64,000 bases of DNA from Stenogyne calaminthoides (Eukaryota > Streptophyta > Magnoliopsida > Lamiales > Lamiaceae), in assembly GCA_037126765.1 (NCBI GenBank), contig JBBCBC010000022.1, forward strand, positions 18,753,758 through 18,817,757, written 5' to 3'. A program made the translations under genes and the position numbers. How positions within the stretch are numbered: position 1 is the first letter of the stretch; every line of letters starts with the position of its first letter. The notes under the pieces were generated by a model, which was given only the letters and a program-made list of their open reading frames with translations, had not been told where the DNA came from and did not search any database. This document shows, piece after piece, positions 22,081 to 34,801 of this stretch.

Positions 22081-22444
22081 CCACTGTCCATCCCCCGCCG
22101 TCGATCCACCACCGCATCCGCAGAGTCAAAGACGGTCCCTTTTGGTGCCACGAGGGTCGCGGAGGGTGGCGGTGATGCACTGTGTTTTTGGGTGCCGCGG
22201 CGGCGGGAGAGAGCGGCGCTGCGGCTGCAAGGTTTTCTACCTCTCTCACTTTTTTCTATCAGTGTGTGTAATTGTGTGTGTGAGTTCACGTTTAAATTTA
22301 TCTTTTTCTTAATTAATTATGCGGTTAAGGGGTTTAAGAGTGTTTAAGGAATAAAAAAATTAATTACATGTTTTTTCCTGAGTTAACGAGCCCCGTCAAG
22401 CTCCGTTTATTTTTGGGATCAAAATTATCAGTTTCGTAAATTTT

Positions 22445-22485
22445 GGGACCAAGTTTGAAAGTTAAAAATCGTATGTGACTAATTC
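22445..22485 (-). repeat. Right inverted repeat of the Mutator-like element
   Basis: Complement of 20996-21036 with four mismatches. The outer end is lost at the junction with the LTR at about 22492. Confidence 0.8.
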
Positions 22486-22491
22486 AATTTT

Positions 22492-23605
22492 GAAATTCCT
22501 ATTTAATTAAATTCAATTTAATTAAATAGTAATAATAATTAATTCTAAATATAATTATTATTATTTCTCCATAAATTAAATATTAAATTCAATTTAATAT
22601 TTAACCAACCAACTATAATCTGTAAAGGGGAATTACTTGTTGTGGGTGACCTATATGCCCTTATATATCGAACGATTAGTCAAACTAACGGTCTTAATTG
22701 AACCCTAGATAATAAATCAGACATTCTCAATATATAAGGTACGTTGCGAGGTATTTGCAACAACCTGTAACATTACATGGGCTATTGTGATAATATCATT
22801 TCATTTGCAAATGCCAGATTAAATCTTGAACATGATCAAGTGTCTATTCAAATAATTTAATCATATTTTCTCATTTCACTAATTGATCACGGTTGTCACA
22901 TTTGGACACAAAGTCCAAACGTGAAGTGCATTGGTCAATGACTAAGATCTAATTAGTATAAGAAGACGAGCACTCTCTCAAAATTCACATTGAGGAATGA
23001 ATCATTTTCTTGACTCAACTACCATGCCCATGCATTTGGTGATTAATCCAATCCATATGTCATATCTACCCATTAAGGGTGCAAGCATCGGTCATGGTCA
23101 AAGTTCACCACTCCATACATGTCGTGCGTATTGACCTCAAGTCAGAGGAATATCACATCACTCCCATTAACCGAGACACTCATAGACACTTAAGTGGAGT
23201 AACATCAAACGATTTCTCGGATGAATATACAAATACCCTCTAAGGTAATTGTGCATCCATCATGAGATAACTAGTATCTCGTAGTAAGTGAGAACTACTA
23301 CACTCTCTTAGTGTATGATGCAGATCGCACACCAATCTCAAATGTATCATCAATATCCCATTCTTGATAATCCTTGATCGGGGCTATTTGAGAACCATAC
23401 TTAAGTCATCTGAGGTCTCACATCCTCAATGACAGCATTGGTTCATGGTAACACATATAAAAATATATGCAAACAATCAAACCTAATATTCGAACAAATG
23501 TATTGTCATACATTAATATTAAATGGATAATAATAATAAATCAACTGAATATCATCGAGTATTATGTCCTTACATATGATTGTCTCTAGGACACTAATAC
23601 TAACA
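22492..23605 (-). repeat. 3' LTR of Copia-A, truncated
   Basis: It aligns with the A-family LTRs at 43428 and 60631 but lacks about 485 bp of its 3' end, where Mutator-like sequence begins. On the minus strand it starts TGTTAGTATTAGTG at 23605, directly after the purine tract AAGTGAGAGAT (23606-23617), the polypurine tract of Copia-A. Confidence 0.85.
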
Positions 23606-23617
23606 ATCTCTCACTTG

Positions 23618-24227
23618 GAATAGAGTCAATCACCTACATGTCTAACCCCTAGACCATCGAAATGTCTAATGTGTACATGAACACTCAGTGTTTTAGTGAA
23701 AGGATCTGCCAAGTTATCTAATGTGGGAGCACATTCTTACTCTATTTCTCCTATCATTATGATCTCTCAGATCAAATGATAAGTTTGGGTACATGCTTGC
23801 TTCTATTTGTTGACCTCGGTTCCTTTGCTTGTGCAATCGCACCAACGTTGTCTCAATACAGCTTTATCAGACAACTGACACTCAGAACTACTCCTAGTTC
23901 TCTCAAGAACTATAAAATCCAGACAGCCTCCTTGATGCTTCTGATATAGCAATATACTCAGCTTCGGCTATTGAATCTGCGGTCGACTCTTGCTTGGAAC
24001 TATTTCAACTGACCGCCCCACCATTGAGAGTGAAAATATAACGTGACTATGACTTGTAATCATCACAGTCGGATTGGAAACTGACATTAGCTTAACCAAT
24101 TACTACTAGTCCTGACAATCCACTGTAGACAAGGAAACATTATTTAGTTCGTTTAAGATACTTAGAAATGTTGTTGATAGCAATCCAGTGAGATTCACCT
24201 AGATTCTATTTGTATCTACCAGTGATG
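23618..24227 (-). pseudogene. Copia-A pol, RNase H end (decayed)
   Basis: Reading from 24227 leftward, the minus strand encodes remnants of the copia polyprotein C-terminus. A degraded SRYQ...HWIAINNI...YLKRT block follows the RT thumb, and ADSIAEAEYIAISEAS is the RNase H DAEYxA-type motif. Several frameshifts and stops interrupt it. Bases 24223-24227 (TGATG) are one copy of the target duplication of Copia-B. The protein resumes at 60321 on the far side of that insertion. Confidence 0.75.
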
Positions 24228-25919
24228 TGTTGGTGTTATACGTGAAAGTATGCTTTTACGTAATAACATACTAATGTACTCTTATTTACTGAAATATAAA
24301 TTGTTTTATCTTTGTTGCTTTAAATATGAATGAATGTTAATTTATTTACTGCAAACCGTTCAATATTAATACATATTGCATTGTAGTTAATGTGGTAATA
24401 CCCGATCACAGAAAATCACATTAATAGTCCCTTGTAAATAAGTACATCTTCACAACCTAGATGGAACTGAACACTCCATTTGTAGAGGTTGAAGTGTAAA
24501 AGCTCGGATTGACTTGTCTTGACCAAGAGATTACACTAGCATATTGTGGTGTGCTGAAGAGGATCTACAGAGAGGATAAATTCTTCCGTACTGACTTATG
24601 GGATGAAGAAGTAGACCTCACTTGTTATTGATTTCTTAACTTATGTCACTTAAATAGGATTGTGTGTAATTAATATTTATTGCTTTGATCTGCGTTGGGT
24701 TAAAAGTCAGATAGCGATTCTATACTTTGCATTTTGGGCAATATTATTAATTACATGACAATTGCTAAAATTTAATACAGAGCAACGTGTGCACAGAAAG
24801 TCTTGTATGATTTGTCCCCTTGGTGGGCTCAGAAGTTTTATCATACCAAATCTTGCAAGTGGAATTAGTTTCCCGTATGGATAATAATGTTGTGTTGTCT
24901 TTGCTCCAAGGAAAAAGATATTAATTAATATAAAGCTTTTCAGTGGCTTAATTAATTAATATATCAAATAATTTTAAACACGGGAAATAATAACTTGGAG
25001 CCATATTATCGTAATATGGATTAAGATAGATAGTGCAATATTAATTTTATGGTGGAGTAAATTAATATTAATGAGCTGAATAATATTGTGGCTCAATATT
25101 AAGAAATTCAGAACCCATTGGAGGTCCAATCTTAATTCTCCTAAATGCCCCTCAAATAGTCCAATATAAGTCCAATTAATGAAAATGAGAAGAAAATATT
25201 ATTGCCCTATTTTTCCTAATTATTTTCAATATTTTGTGGGAAAAAGAAGAGGAAATGAGTTTCTTGATTTTTTTGAAAAGATTTTATGGAAAGAGATAAC
25301 TATTCTTGGAATACAAGATTATCCCATAAATTCAAGAAATCAAATCTTGATTCTTGTTTCCTTGTAATTTTTGAAATATTATAAGATAATGGAAGAAAAT
25401 ATATTTTGTGATTTATATGGAAAATAGAATATATGAGATATATTCAAGATTGTATCTTGGGAAGATACAAATAAATTTCTCATATCCCTTCTAGGGCACA
25501 AAATTTTCGCCCCCTACACTCTTATAAATAGGGGATGAAAAAATTCATCCCCAACATAATTCCAGTCTTGGAAAAATTAGTAATTCACAAAGGTGGTGCA
25601 ATATATTTTTTTATTTTCTCCTTTATTAAAATTGATCGTGAGAATCCTTCCGCCGGATTACGAGCAAGGACGTGGGATATATTTGAGAAGGTTTTTGGGT
25701 TGATCCATCTACTCAAGGTTGTCACTCCAAGAGGTATATTTTGCGTAACTCCTAGATTTTGTATGTGTAGGATTTACGTGAAATTAATTATACGCATGAT
25801 GTTGTTGGCTTTTAATTGTTATTTGAATTAATATATGATTAATTCATGCTATTAATAATTAAAATAATTTAAATATGTATTTAATTGCAACTCGAATCCT
25901 GACACCCTATTACCCAACA
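24228..25919 (+). repeat. Copia-B 5' LTR
   Basis: 1,692 bp, TGTTGGTGTTATACG to TTACCCAACA, with a TATA box TATAAATA at 25523-25530. The partner is at 58691-60320. Confidence 0.9.
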
Positions 25920-25921
25920 AA

Positions 25922-25933
25922 TGGTATAAGAGC
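25922..25933 (+). other. Copia-B primer binding site
   Basis: TGGTATAAGAGC, one base from the initiator-tRNA-Met consensus TGGTATCAGAGC, two bases after the LTR end. Confidence 0.8.
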
Positions 25934-27430
25934 CTCGGTTTCGAGCTCTGTGATTTAAATTATTATTTAAATTTGTTGGTGCATTAAATTTTATTGAAAA
26001 TTAGATAGTAGAATTGTTAGATCTCTTTTGCAGGTATCCAATTGTCATGGTATTTAATGTTTTATTTTTCATGCGTATGAATTATTTTTAATTCGACTCG
26101 TTCGGATTTATTTTTCTCGTGAGAAAATCCACGAGTAGATTATGCTATTTTGATTTGTTCAATGTAATAGACTAGTCTAAATTTAAGATTTATTTATTTT
26201 ATGTTAAATAAATTGTAACCGAATTGAAGACGAAGATGAGAAATTAAAAGACGATCCAACCCATGCCAGCAAACAGACGCCGCCGCGCTAAATGTGTCAA
26301 AGGAGGTAAGACACAAGGACGCGAAAGCCGGGCACAAGACGGGCGCGGGTTCTACGAGGGTCGAAAGTGCCAAGGATCGAGCGAAGAGATGATGATCGGC
26401 GCTGACACCTCGCCATACGGCTACATCGACGCGGGCAGGGCGGGCGGGCGCTACTGGCGCCAAAGTGCCAAGCCGGGCTTGTTTACTACATAAGTCGATG
26501 GTCGCTAACGCGACGACGACGCTAAAGCGCCACAAGACGCGATGAGGTCGAGCCCCGGTTGGATGTGGGCTAGCATCTTCGTCAGCGGTCGCTCGATGTG
26601 ACCGAACGACGGGATGGCAATTCGCTGGCATAAATGTGATGAATTTTTTTTCGAGATGAACGAGTGGGAGAAATTCTAGACAATATTTCTTCAAGATCAA
26701 GACGAGAAAACTAAACCATGACAATTGGATAATTGGTGCCAAATTTGTTTAATTTTTAATTTTTTTTGATATGTGTTTTTTTTCTTATGCTTTTGTTTAA
26801 TTTGTTTAATCTGTTTGCATGAGAAATTATATGTGAAAATCTCAACCTCAAAATTACTAAGTATATTTTAAATAATTAATTTGGTTTTTTTTTTTTTAAA
26901 AAAATTAAATTAATTTTGACCTCCATGATTTATTTATTTGTGAAATCTTTTGGAGAAAATTCCCCTACGGAACGGTCAAAAGATAGCTATCACATGAATA
27001 AATTCCTAACGGATGATTGTGAATTATTATTAGTGGCGACAATGACCCTCTCCACGAGGCTTTTTCAAAACGAAATAATAATTCTGTATTTAATCATGGT
27101 TATTACTTAGGTATAAAATTGATATGCATATACTTCTCCGAAGTCCTTGTCCATTTTATATGGTCAAGTGGGAGCCAACTATTAATTTTGAATTAAAGGT
27201 TTGTAACTGTCTTTGTTTGTAACCTACTTAAATGTGTTTAAATAGACAATTCAACCCACGTGACCTATTTAAACTATTTTGAGATGTTGGCTGATGCATG
27301 TTCATATTCTTTTGCGATTTTTATATGTTACATGTGATCGAATTATATGATAAATTTTGTGCTTAATCCGGATATTAACACAAAAATGTATGTTTATTTT
27401 CAGTTCAGCATGTCGTTTCCTTTTACCCAC
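25934..27430 (+). other. Copia-B leader, including a GC-rich block
   Basis: Mostly AT-rich and non-coding, but 26230-26640 is strikingly GC-rich with many CG dinucleotides. ORFs of 76 codons (plus) and 182 codons (minus) there overlap and have no recognisable domain. The leader is long for a copia element, so the block may be acquired sequence. Confidence 0.5.
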
Positions 27431-27440
27431 TATTTAACAT

Positions 27441-27893
27441 ACTTAAAATTAAATGAAAGTAGGAAACTATTATGATTGGAATAGTAAATTATCAATTGTC
27501 CTAATTGCACAACAACACAAGTGGGTTCTTGATGTACCTAAACCCGAAAAGCCTACTGATGACTCTAGCAAAACGTATAAGAAACAATATAATGATTGGG
27601 AGCGTTCCAATGAAAGGGCTTAATACAACAGAGCATTGGAGCTGCTGCGGAAATTATGCAAAATCTTAAAGAGATGTTCCAACATCAGAACCTTACAGCT
27701 AGGCAGATCACCACGTCAGATATGTTGTCGCAGAAAATGGTGGAGGGAACACCCGTGAGGGATCACGTTCTCCAGGTGATGGCTCACCTTAACAAGCTTG
27801 AGGTTCTGGGCGCTGAATAAGATATCAAAACCCAGATGAAATTTCATACTCCATTCTCTACCGAAAAGCTTTGAGCAGTTTCAACTGAATTAT
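27441..27893 (+). pseudogene. Copia-B gag, N-terminal part
   Basis: The copia gag reads NYYDWNSKLSIVLIAQQHKW, then MLSQKMVEGTPVRDHVLQVM and AHLNKLEVLGAE, a UBN2-type gag, with stops and at least one frameshift. It is interrupted at 27893 by the Athila element. The next codons (QMNNQKFILPD) lie at 39801 after the duplicated ATTAT. Confidence 0.8.
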
Positions 27894-29790
27894 TGATGAG
27901 GGTCTTAATTGCTTGTGTGATGGTCATTTCGTGTGCCTTATTTGATGTGATTTGACCTCATTTGCAATGTAAAGTGCTACTAATCCCGTTTATTTGAGAA
28001 TGTGATGAAATGTGTAGGAAACGGGTAAAAACGAGCAAGAAATGGTGCAAAACTGGTCTGATTTAAAAGGATGTTTCAGAAGAGGGTTGAACCATTAGAA
28101 GCGCATTGAAAAGAGGGTTCCAATGGAAAAAGAATCAACTCAATCGGAGTTCGGGAGTTCAAGTTATGAGCAAAACAAAAGTGTTGCGCAAAAATGGAGA
28201 AAGAGAGTCTACTCGACTCGATCAACATTGCTCGAGTCGTGCAGGTCCTAAAAGCGGGCTTGTTGAAATGTAATTTTGAAGAAAATGACCTCAGGGACTT
28301 GCTCGAGTCGAGCAACCTTGCTCGACCCAATTTTGGTCGAGCAAGGGAGAAGATCGAGCGAATTTCTGAAGTTTTGAGTTGCTCGACCCAATTTTGGTCG
28401 AGTAACATTGCTCGAGTCGAGCAACTTGAAAAAAAAAACGTGCGCGTGATTTCACACTTGCTCGAGTCGAGCACCTCTGCTCGAGTCGAGCAAGCCAAAA
28501 TATCTGAGGTCCCCCATTCTGACCTAGGTACACGGGTCAGATGGGCCCAAAAGCATATAAAAGGCCTAATTTTGTTTTTTATCAAAGGGAGCAGCTGGAA
28601 CTTTTGTAGGAATAAAGTTTTTGAGCATTTTTCTTCAATATGTGTCCCCAAGTGATACTTTTCAATTTTTGGAAGTACTTTTGAGTGTAGATCTCTTTGA
28701 AATTCATAGTTTAACTAGATTTAAGAGTTAATTGCATTTACAAACAAAGATTGAAGGAGTTTATGTTTTATATTTCAAGGTTCTTATCTATTTCATCTTT
28801 TGAGGTAATATCTTTCTATAATCTTTTGTTTAATCATCATTTTAATATGGGTTTGTCATATTTCTTCATTTTAGCCATGAGTTTCTCTTCTAGAACCATG
28901 AGCTAAGTTTATTTGCTTTGGGTGTTGGATATATGTGGGGAAATTGATGGGTTTGTGAACTAATTTCTTGATTATGTCTATGTGGGTGATTTTCTATTGT
29001 TTCTATTGTTGTGGGTTTAATGCTTCAATTATCTTGTTGATTCTATTAGCTAGCATTCTTATTTTTGTGTATTACAACTAGAGTTGGATATGCTTGATTA
29101 AGTTGTGAGTGTGAGTCTCAATTTGGGTAATTTGATGTTACTTAATAGCTAGTTCAATCAAAAGTTGGCTAGTGGCTAGAATGACAACAATAGACATTAA
29201 TCGAGTAGAGGTCGTCTATGAGGTTGGTGAGGAGACAATGTTTAGGAATTAGTAACCGTGTTGAAACTTCCTATTCGTCACAATCTTAGGAGATTATGGG
29301 ATTAATTTGGTGCTAGTTAATTCACGTTGTTCACCTAGGCCTCAAAAGGGATTGATCTACACATTTTAGTGATTGCTCTTAGCTAAATCACCACTTATGA
29401 CATAATTGAGTAGTTGGTTTGTGAACTTGTTAGTGACCCCACATAAGGAAAACACCCGAAGCAATTCTCTCACCCTTGCACTTTCCCTCGAAAGTTAGTT
29501 TTAATTGCTTGATTACTTTTGTTCTTATTACTTGATTAGTAGTTAATTGTTAATTTTAATTCTAGTTGTCTTTAGTTGAAAATTGGTACTTGAGTTAACT
29601 TGCTTTTAAAATTAAAAAACTTTAATCGCTTCTATAATACCATGGATACGTATAACTTTGGGGGTCCACTACTCTCCTAGTCTCTTGAGTTCTATAAATA
29701 CTTGGTCAAATTACTTACACTACTACGACGATCCCGTACTCTTGAGGGGGAGTAGGAAAATATTTTTAACCAAAAATTCCGATCAAGTCA
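27894..29790 (+). repeat. Athila 5' LTR
   Basis: 1,897 bp, closely similar to 37918-39795. A TATA box (TATAAAAGG, 28556-28564) marks the start of transcription. Upstream, 28200-28500 holds an array of palindromes built on TTGCTCGAGTCGAGCAA and GCTCGACCCAATTTTGGTCG. A 191-codon minus ORF there is a by-product of these repeats. Confidence 0.9.
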
Positions 29791-29791
29791 T

Positions 29792-29810
29792 TGGCGCCGT
29801 TGCCGGGGAC
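29792..29810 (+). other. Athila primer binding site (tRNA-Asp)
   Basis: TGGCGCCGTTGCCGGGGAC, one base after the LTR, complementary to the 3' end of plant tRNA-Asp, as in Athila/Tat elements. Confidence 0.9.
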
Positions 29811-29944
29811 TAGTTGAGAGCTTTTTAGGTGGGACTTGAAGTTAGTTGAAGTGATATTAGTAGTTGCATTTATTTTCTTGTTTTATTTCACTCTTCGTGT
29901 TTCTTTTCTCTTGTGGTATTGTCACTTGATCATTTCTTAGGTGT

Positions 29945-31867
29945 ATGATCACAAGATCACGACGGGAAAACCTTGAATCGATAAATCTTGAGATTGATGC
30001 GGAAGCAAGGAGGAGAAATCGAAATCGGAACCGAGGAAGAGGAGCAAATCTAAATCAAGAGATGGAAGCAAATCTTGAAAATCCTCAAAATGAAGGGGGA
30101 GGTGGACACAATGATGGAAATCCACAAGCACAAAATCCTCAAGTTGAGGTTGATGCGCAAAATGGGAATATGAACCCACAACCAAACCCACAACCCTTTC
30201 CCAATGTGCAACCCGAAGGATATTACCAAGGTTACAACCCCTACCCTTACCCACCATATCAACACAACCCTTACCTACCCAACAACCCACAAAACCTCCA
30301 TCACCATGGTCCTCCTTATCCACCACCACCACTACCTCAAGGAGAGAACCAAAACCATCAAAATCCGCAAAACCCACACAATCCAAAAGCCCAAAATCCG
30401 CCTCCACCACCACCTCAAGGAGGTGAGAACCAAAATCCTCAAGGGGGCGTACCCCCACATCCTTTCCAAAATCCACCACCACCCCAAAACCCGTTTCAAC
30501 CACCTCATCCCAACATGTTCAACCATTACCTCTTTTATAACCATCCTTACATGCAAGATCAAGGTAGGCCACTCCGCACCTACTTCGAGCCCCAACCTCG
30601 AGAGTACTATGACGGGATTGCAAGGCCTAATGTAGAGGCAAACAATTTCACAATTGATCCCGCAATGTTGAAACTCTTGATGGAGAATCAATTTGATGGG
30701 GCAAGTGATAAGGAGGATCCATACAAACACTTGGATCGGTTCTTACTTTTGGCGGACAGATTTAAGAGGAACGGGGTGACCAAAGATGCCAAGAGGCTTA
30801 GGATGTTTGCTTTCACCCTCGCGGGAAAAGCAAAAACGTGGTTGAGTAAGGAAATTCCACCCGGAAGTGTGACAACTTGGGATGAAGTGAGCAAGAAATT
30901 CTTGCCCAAGTTTTATCCACCATCAAGAATGGTCCAAGCAAGGTGGAAAATCACCAATTTCAAGCAAAATCCAAATGAAAGCATCAAAGAGGCGTGGGAG
31001 AGATTCAACCAATTGCTAGCCGAATGTCCTCAACATGGATTTCCCGATGAACAAACCACTACGGCATTCTTTTGTGGGATGAATGAGGAGGTTCAATATT
31101 ACTTGAATGCATGCTCCGGAGGGGGTTTCCTCAACCTAACCTCGAAAATGGCAAGTGCTTTGATGGAGGTAATCACCAATAATTCCTCACAATTGAACAC
31201 TGGGAATGGACCACAAAGAAGGGTGGCACAAGTTGAGGAAGGAGATCTTATGAAAACGATGATGATGACATTGATCGACAAAGTGAGTTCTCTTTCCAAC
31301 CAACCGGTGCAAGTTGAACAAAGCCAAGGGATAAATTAAATAGGTCCGATCGAGGACGTTAATTTCATGGGTAGACCTCAATACCAAGGAGGCTACCAAC
31401 CAAATTACCAAGGAGGAAAGCAAGGTCAAAATCAAGCTCAAGGCCAAGCGCAAGGTTTCTATAGACCTCCTTATCATGGGCAACAAGGACCAATTCAAAG
31501 TCAATCACAAGGAGGCTAACCTTCATCCTTCCAAGGCAATGCTCAAGGGAGCAATTCTTATAATCCAAATCTCCGTAGGCATGAAAATTTCTCTTATTCG
31601 AACCCGAAAGGTGCAATTCAATATCCATCCGGTTTTGACCCGGGAGCTAAGCTACCAAATGGAGAAGGAAGAGCAACAAATGAAGAGCTAATTGCTCACT
31701 TGACTAAGAAGATGGAGACGAGTGATGCTCGATTTGACAAGTTCAAGGAGTACATGAAGACCCAAAGTAATATTCTCGTACAATAATGGAATACACTTGC
31801 TCAACAAGGGAACACCCTTGCTCAACATGGAAATCAACTCAAGTCAATTGAGTTTCAACTTGGGCAA
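29945..31867 (+). pseudogene. Athila gag with in-frame stops
   Basis: The first open stretch is 464 codons (29945-31339). Residues about 40-200 are Pro/Asn/Gln-rich (PPPPLPQGENQNHQNPQNPH). The retrotransposon gag domain follows at about 240-380 (DPYKHLDRFLLLADRF, GKAKTWLSKEIPPGS, KFYPPSRMVQARWKI, ESIKEAWERFNQLL). The same frame continues past TAA at 31337, 31517 and 31784 through a Gln/Gly-rich tail (GGYQPNYQGGKQGQNQAQGQ) into the protease region without a shift. Gag is the particle protein. Three simple stops in an otherwise well-kept frame suggest modest age. Confidence 0.85.
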
Positions 31868-34801
31868 TTGGCATCATCCGTTGGGAATATCCATCAACAA
31901 GGGAAACTTCCCTCCAACACCGAAGTCAACCCTAAAGAGCATTGCAAAGCCATTAAGTTGAGAAGTGGAACCTCATACAAGGGACCACAAATGCCTAAGG
32001 AGATGATTGAGAATGAAAAAGAGTTGGAAAATGAAGAGGAAGTTGCTTCTAGAGAAGATGAAGTTGCTCAAGAAGGAAATGAGGAAGATGGTCAAGAGGA
32101 TCAAGATGAGAACCTTGATGATGAATACAATGAGTTCAATCGGAAGGATGAAGATGAGGAAGATAAGGGGATGAAAGGTAAGAATCAAGAGAAGGAAATG
32201 GAAAAAGGAGTTCAAAAAGAAGCAAATCCACCAAGAGTTCCAAAATGGAAGATTTCCAAAGAATTGAGAGAAAGGAAAGATGATGTGCCATGCGACAAAT
32301 GGGGAGTTCCCATGACTCTTGTTCCACCACCATACTCCAAGAGATACATAAAACAAAAGATGGCGGGCAAGTTTGCCAAGTTCCTTGATATCTTCAAGAA
32401 GATTCACATCAATATCCCATTTGAAGATGCCTTGGATCAAATGCCACATTACATGAAGTTCTTGAAAGATGTGATGGCAAATAAGAAGAAGCTTGGGGGA
32501 AATGAAACTATACACTTGACGGAAGAGTGTAGTGCACTTCTCCAAAGCACTCTTCCCAAAAAGCTCAAAGATCCGGGTAGTTTCACATTACCTTGTGAAA
32601 TTGGTGGAAGTGAAACCATATGGGCATTGTGTGATCTTGGTGCAAGCATAAATTTTATGCCCTACTCCATCTACAAGAGGTTGGATTTAGGGGACATTAA
32701 GCCTTCCACTATGACTCTTCAATTTGCGGATCGATCGATTGCAAAGCCACGGGGTATTGTTGAGGATGTGCTTGTCAAAGTGGACCGTTTCATCTTCTCG
32801 GCGGATTTTGTAATTCTTGATATGAATGAAGATGATCATGTTCCGTTAATACTTGGGAGACCTTTCCTTGCAACGGGAGAGGCGATGATCAATGTCAAGA
32901 AAGGGGAGTTGAAATTGAGCTTTAACAATGAGGAAGTCACATTTTCCATTTTCAAGTCCTTGACGGAGCATGATGAGGTGGAATCTTGCGATTTCATAGA
33001 TATGTTGGATAACCTACTCCAAAATGAATGGGAAGATTTTTCCAACTCTTCTCTCTCCAATGAAAACTTGTTGAGCACTTGTAGAGAACCTTTGGAGAGA
33101 GTAGAGATGTTAGACACAAGGAAGAGGTTCACAATCCCACCACTTCATGAACAAGTAGAAGGAACACAAGGGAATATTGAGAAGAAAGACCCGTTGAAAG
33201 CTCTTCCCGAGCATCTCAAGTATGCCTTCTTGGATGTCAAAGACAAATTTCCGGTAATTTTTTCTTCCTCCCTTAATTCGTGTGAGTTAGAAAAGTTGTT
33301 GGGGGTGCTTCGTAAGCACAAATCCGCAATTGGTTGGACAATTGAGGATTTGAAGGGAATAAATCCCTCATTGTGCATGCATAAAATAAGGGTAGAAGAG
33401 GGGAGCAAACCTATAGTCCAACACCAACATAGGGTGAACCCCATAATTCAAGAGGTTATTAGGAAAGAAGTGATTAAGTTTCTTGATTCGGGAATCATTT
33501 TCCCCATTTCCGATAGTCCTTGGGTCTCACCACTCCATGTTGTGTCGAAAAAGGGTGGAATGACGGTTATAAAAACCGAAAATGATGAGGTGATAGCTAC
33601 ATGGGTAGCTACGGGGTGGAGAGTTTGCGTGGATTATAGAGAGTTGAAAAAATCTACATGTAAAGACTATTTTCCTCTTCCCATTATGGATCAAATGCTT
33701 GATAGGCTAGGGGGTTTTGAGTTTTATTGTTTCCTTGATGGGTACTCCAGATATAATCAAGTTATGATTGCTCCGGAGGACCAAGAGAAGACGATCTTCA
33801 CTTGTTCCTATGGAACGTTCGCTTGGAGACGCATGCCCTTTGGGTTATGCAATGCTCCCGCAACGTTTCAAAGGTGCATGATGGCCATCTTCCATGGATT
33901 AATTGAAAATGTGATGGAAGTCTTCATGGATGACTTCTCGGTGTTTGGGGAGTCTTTTGATAAGTGTCTTTATAATCTTGAACTTGTACTCAAAAGGTGC
34001 CAAGACACTAACCTTGTCCTAAATTGGGAAAAATGTCATTTTATGGTAAAGGATGGGATAGTAATTGGTCACCATGTTTATTCCAAGGGCTTACAGGTAG
34101 ATCGAGCAAAGGTCGTTGCAATCGAGAGGCTTCCACCACATTCGAATGAGAAAGGCATTCGTTCCTTTTTAGGACATGCGGGTTTCTATAGGAGGTTTAT
34201 AAAAATCTTTTCAAAAATCTCTAAACCTCTTTCTCATCTTTTAGAAAAAGAAGTGCCTTTTGAGTTTACTAATGAATGTCTTGAAGCTTTTATGACTCTT
34301 AAGCAGGCTTTGGTGAGTTCGCCGATCTTGGTTACTCCGGATTGGAAAGAACCATTTGTGCTAATGTGTGATGAAAGTGAAGATGCAATGGGGGTTACTT
34401 TGGGATAATTGAGGGAGAAAAGGTTTAGAGCCATTTACTATGCCTCGAAGACCTTTAACTCCGCTCAAAGGAACTACACTACTATCGAAAAAGAGCTATT
34501 GGCGGTGGTGTAAGCTTTTGATAAGTTTCGACCCTACCTAGTAGGTGCGAAAACTGTTGTGTACACCGACCACGCCGCTATTCGCTACTTGATGAACAAG
34601 AAAGATGCCAAGCCTCGTTTGATCTGTTGGGTACTTCTTCTTCAAGAATTTGACGTTGAGATAAGAGACAAGAAGGGAAGTGACAACATGATAGCCGATC
34701 ACTTGTCAAGGATAGAAAGAGAAGAAGGGTTCAAGGAAGAGATTGGGGATGTGAAAAAGACTTTCCCGATGAAACTTTGCTCATGGTCAAAGAAGTGTTA
34801 G
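31868..34801 (+). pseudogene. Athila pol: protease, reverse transcriptase, RNase H
   Basis: 846 open codons (31868-34408) in the same frame as gag. The aspartic protease motif is ALCDLGASINFMPYS. RT runs from about 33400 to 34100 with WRVCVDYRELKK, FLDGYSRYNQ, FGLCNAPATFQ and the catalytic FMDDFSVFG. A thumb/connection region ends in GHAGFYRRFIKIFSKISKPL. Stops TAA at 34406 and 34511 interrupt the RNase H (YASKTFNSAQRNYTTIEKEL, YTDHAAIRYL, ADHLSRIE), which ends at 34801. Before the protease lies an acidic Glu/Asp-rich linker (about 32000-32210). The frame then shifts near 34777-34800 to the integrase. Confidence 0.88.

Larger units (their letters stand above)
20932..22491. mobile_element. Mutator-like element carrying a host gene fragment (Pack-MULE-like)
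   Basis: Inverted repeats at 20996-21036 and 22445-22485 match at 37 of 41 positions (core GATTTTTAACTTTYAAACTT). The left arm extends outward into a CACTTTTGGTCA end. The outer right end is cut off where the truncated A-family LTR begins at about 22492, so no target duplication can be tested. There is no transposase. The interior (about 21286-22080) is a broken CIA2-like gene piece. Long TIRs around host coding sequence fit Pack-MULEs; the superfamily is inferred from TIR style. Confidence 0.6.

Noticed and set aside
26194..26742. 182-codon minus-strand ORF in the GC-rich leader
   Set aside because: GC-rich DNA gives long ORFs by chance; an overlapping plus ORF exists and no domain is seen.
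28076..28651. 191-codon minus-strand ORF
   Set aside because: It lies wholly in the Athila LTR and is made of the LARLEQ-type translation of the CTCGAGTCGAG palindromes; the matching 3' LTR copy is broken differently.
29949..30503. 184-codon minus-strand ORF
   Set aside because: Antisense shadow of the Pro/Asn-rich Athila gag.
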